A DNA stretch of 64,000 nt from CAWDMN01 sp963803155. Lineage in GTDB: Bacteria; Acidobacteriota; Terriglobia; Versatilivoradales; Versatilivoraceae. The notes under the pieces are model-generated. The model was not told the DNA's origin. It did no database searches and was given only the letters and a program-made list of their open reading frames with translations. Within the stretch, counting starts at the first letter, position 1. Every line of letters starts with the position of its first letter. The DNA lies in NCBI GenBank assembly GCA_963803155.1, contig CAWDMN010000051.1, forward strand, positions 1 through 64,000. The letters are read 5' to 3'. Made by a program: the position numbers and the translations under genes. Shown here one piece after another: positions 62,658 through 64,000 of this stretch.

Positions 62658-63476
62658 ATGAGCCTCGTTTTCCTACGTCTGACTTTGGCCCTTTATTCGC
62701 TTGGTCTGCTTCATTCATTTCTGACTATCATAACTCGCCGTCAGCGGATTTTCCGCGTAGCACTGGCTGGTTTTCTGGTGGGGTTCCTCAATCACATCAT
62801 GTCCATCGCATTTGCCTGGCATGAGACTGGGCATCCTCCCATTACCAACATGCAGGAGGCCCTATCGTTTTTCGCCTCTTTAATTGTCCTCCTTTATCTC
62901 GCGATCTATTGGAAGTATCGTTTGACATCCTTGAGCGTATTTCTTTTCCCCTTGGTATTCATTTTGACACTAGCCGCCAGTCTGATTACTCCCACAGAGA
63001 CCGCAAACGCCACGCTTCTGCGCAGCTTTTGGTTTTATCTTCATATTCCGACTACTTTCTTGGCTTATGCCTCTTTTTTTGTAGCCTTTGCCGCTGCCAT
63101 TATGTACATGATTCAAGAAAGAGAATTGAAGAGAAAGAGGCCGGAAGTATTCTATTACCGGCTCCCCTCTTTGGAAATATGCGATGATTTGGGTTATTGG
63201 GCATTGGGTTTTGGATTCATCCTGCTGACTATTGGAATCATTGCGGGTGGCCTTTGGGCCAGACGGGTCCTGATTGGTCCTTGGGAATGGGATCCCAAAA
63301 TTCTTTGGTCTGCCGTGACCTGGTTGATGTATGCAGTCGTCATCCACTACCGAATCGCCACTGGATTGCGAGGGCGCGGAGCCGCCCTGCTCTCAATTGC
63401 CGCCTTCATTTTTGTTTTGCTAAATCTGGTTTTGATGCGTAGTCAGGGGCTGGCTCACCGGTTCATCATTCCCTGA
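62658..63476 (+). CDS. CcsA/HemX-like cytochrome c assembly membrane protein
   Basis: A 272-residue polytopic protein (about eight spans) of the CcsA/HemX group. It contains HIPTTFLAYASFFVAF, GFILLTIGIIAGGLWA and the tryptophan-rich WEWDPKILWSAVTWLMYAVVIHYR, the WWD-like heme-handling motif of cytochrome c assembly proteins. Placed directly before hemA, it matches the hemX position known in other bacteria, where HemX influences glutamyl-tRNA reductase levels. AAAGGAA lies upstream of the ATG. Confidence 0.85.
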   Translation: MSLVFLRLTLALYSLGLLHSFLTIITRRQRIFRVALAGFLVGFLNHIMSIAFAWHETGHPPITNMQEALSFFASLIVLLYLAIYWKYRLTSLSVFLFPLVFILTLAASLITPTETANATLLRSFWFYLHIPTTFLAYASFFVAFAAAIMYMIQERELKRKRPEVFYYRLPSLEICDDLGYWALGFGFILLTIGIIAGGLWARRVLIGPWEWDPKILWSAVTWLMYAVVIHYRIATGLRGRGAALLSIAAFIFVLLNLVLMRSQGLAHRFIIP

Positions 63477-63705
63477 TTGAGGCCTAAAACATCATTTGGT
63501 CATGGCTAAATCGCAGACTGGATGCGAAGTAATACGCACGATAATTCGAAATGATTATGTTTGTAATGGATGTTTCGGCCGCCCAAAACATTTTTTTTGA
63601 ATGGGACAATTCCGGCATTCGAACGGTTTGCCCAATTTTTGATTTCAGTGTTGAAGCGGATACCTCGAAAGAGGGAATGTTCAAGTTCAATTTTGTTGAA
63701 TCATT

Positions 63706-64000
63706 ATGAATCTTGTAGTCGTTGGTTTGAATCATAAGACAGCCCCCGTGGAGGTTCGCGAAAAATTTTTTTTCCCCGAGTCCCGCATTCCCGAAGCGCT
63801 GGGGAGTCTCACCACCGAATTTAAACTCCAGGAATCTCTCATCCTTTCCACCTGCAATCGAGTCGAGGTTTTGGGTGTTTCCCCCAACCCGGAGGAAGCA
63901 GCTGATCGCATTTTTGAATTCCTGGGCCTATTTCATCAGCTCGAACTTCTTCCCATGAAGCCTCACCTTTTCATTCACACCGGGCCGGAGGCGATTCGGC
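63706..64000 (+). CDS. hemA: Glutamyl-tRNA reductase HemA, 3' end beyond the window
   Basis: ATG at 63706 opens a frame to the window end (98 codons seen). It reads the family start NLVVVGLNHKTAPVEVREKF and the catalytic STCNRVE motif with the nucleophile Cys that forms the thioester with glutamyl-tRNA, then the GPEAIR segment. Full-length enzymes have about 420 residues, so roughly three quarters of the gene lie outside. It catalyses the first step of tetrapyrrole synthesis and follows the ccsA/hemX-like gene by 229 bases. The ribosome binding site is weak (GAGGGAATG 27 bases upstream). Confidence 0.93.
   Translation, partial: MNLVVVGLNHKTAPVEVREKFFFPESRIPEALGSLTTEFKLQESLILSTCNRVEVLGVSPNPEEAADRIFEFLGLFHQLELLPMKPHLFIHTGPEAIR

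Noticed and set aside
61854..62661. Plus-strand frames upstream of the ccsA-like gene
   Set aside because: Composition is not protein-like, and the small minus-strand gene with a good ribosome binding site overlaps the first of them.
1..64000. CRISPR arrays, intact insertion sequences, integrase or prophage genes
   Set aside because: No regularly spaced direct repeats, transposase or integrase motifs were seen anywhere in the window.

Overview
The window (about 50% GC, dense, mostly standard ATG/GTG starts with AGGAGG-type ribosome binding sites) looks like a chromosomal piece of a Gram-negative, probably Acidobacteriota, genome. The reasons are a VWFA-related protein of the type typical of Acidobacteria (52015-53058), a Gram-negative type VI secretion system (T6SS), zinc-finger anti-sigma and Spy/CpxP-like envelope genes, and a LexA with a non-enterobacterial operator. 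The phylum is an inference; no rRNA is present.

Region 1 (1-15.7 kb, + strand) is a T6SS cluster in the order tagJ, a TIGR02594-type cell-wall hydrolase, tssA, tssB, tssC, hcp, tssE, tssF, tssG, tssH(clpV), vgrG (frameshifted), a DUF4123 adaptor and a PAAR tip. The membrane/baseplate genes tssJ, tssK, tssL and tssM are not in the window. Facing it (15.7-18.6 kb, - strand) is a three-gene unit with a small unknown protein, an HExxH metallopeptidase with an N-terminal membrane anchor and a secreted helical-repeat protein: a candidate effector/immunity cassette.

Region 2 (19.3-28.8 kb) looks like the threonine-phosphorylation control module of the T6SS: a secreted caspase-like/SUMF1 fusion (split by a -1 frameshift at a slippery A8 run plus GC hairpin), a VWA-TM-FHA protein, a PP2C phosphatase and, converging on them, a 1659-residue Ser/Thr kinase with TPRs, one membrane span, PEGA repeats and a C-terminal beta-sandwich-like domain. 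The kinase and the FHA protein share the octapeptide EDRT(M/I)VRP.

Region 3 (29.3-43.9 kb) holds two multidomain SAM methyltransferases, a secreted GH36-like glycosidase, a helix-hairpin-helix gene and partner, lexA with a promoter overlapped by two palindromes, a DUF72 protein, an ECF sigma/anti-sigma/Spy-like operon, a hybrid histidine kinase with one degenerate receiver, and a pair of paralogous secreted proteins.

Region 4 (44-50.1 kb) has a glycyl-radical hydroxyproline-dehydratase-like enzyme with its activase, a 230-base array of strong hairpins, a GH3 hexosaminidase and an Rhs remnant. Region 5 (50.2-64 kb) is housekeeping: tRNA-Ser(CGA), tadA, tRNA-Arg(ACG), a rhomboid protease, the VWFA protein, an M23 peptidase, the M50-trpS-scpA-scpB-rluB-hisC unit, and a ccsA/hemX-like gene followed by hemA, which runs off the end.
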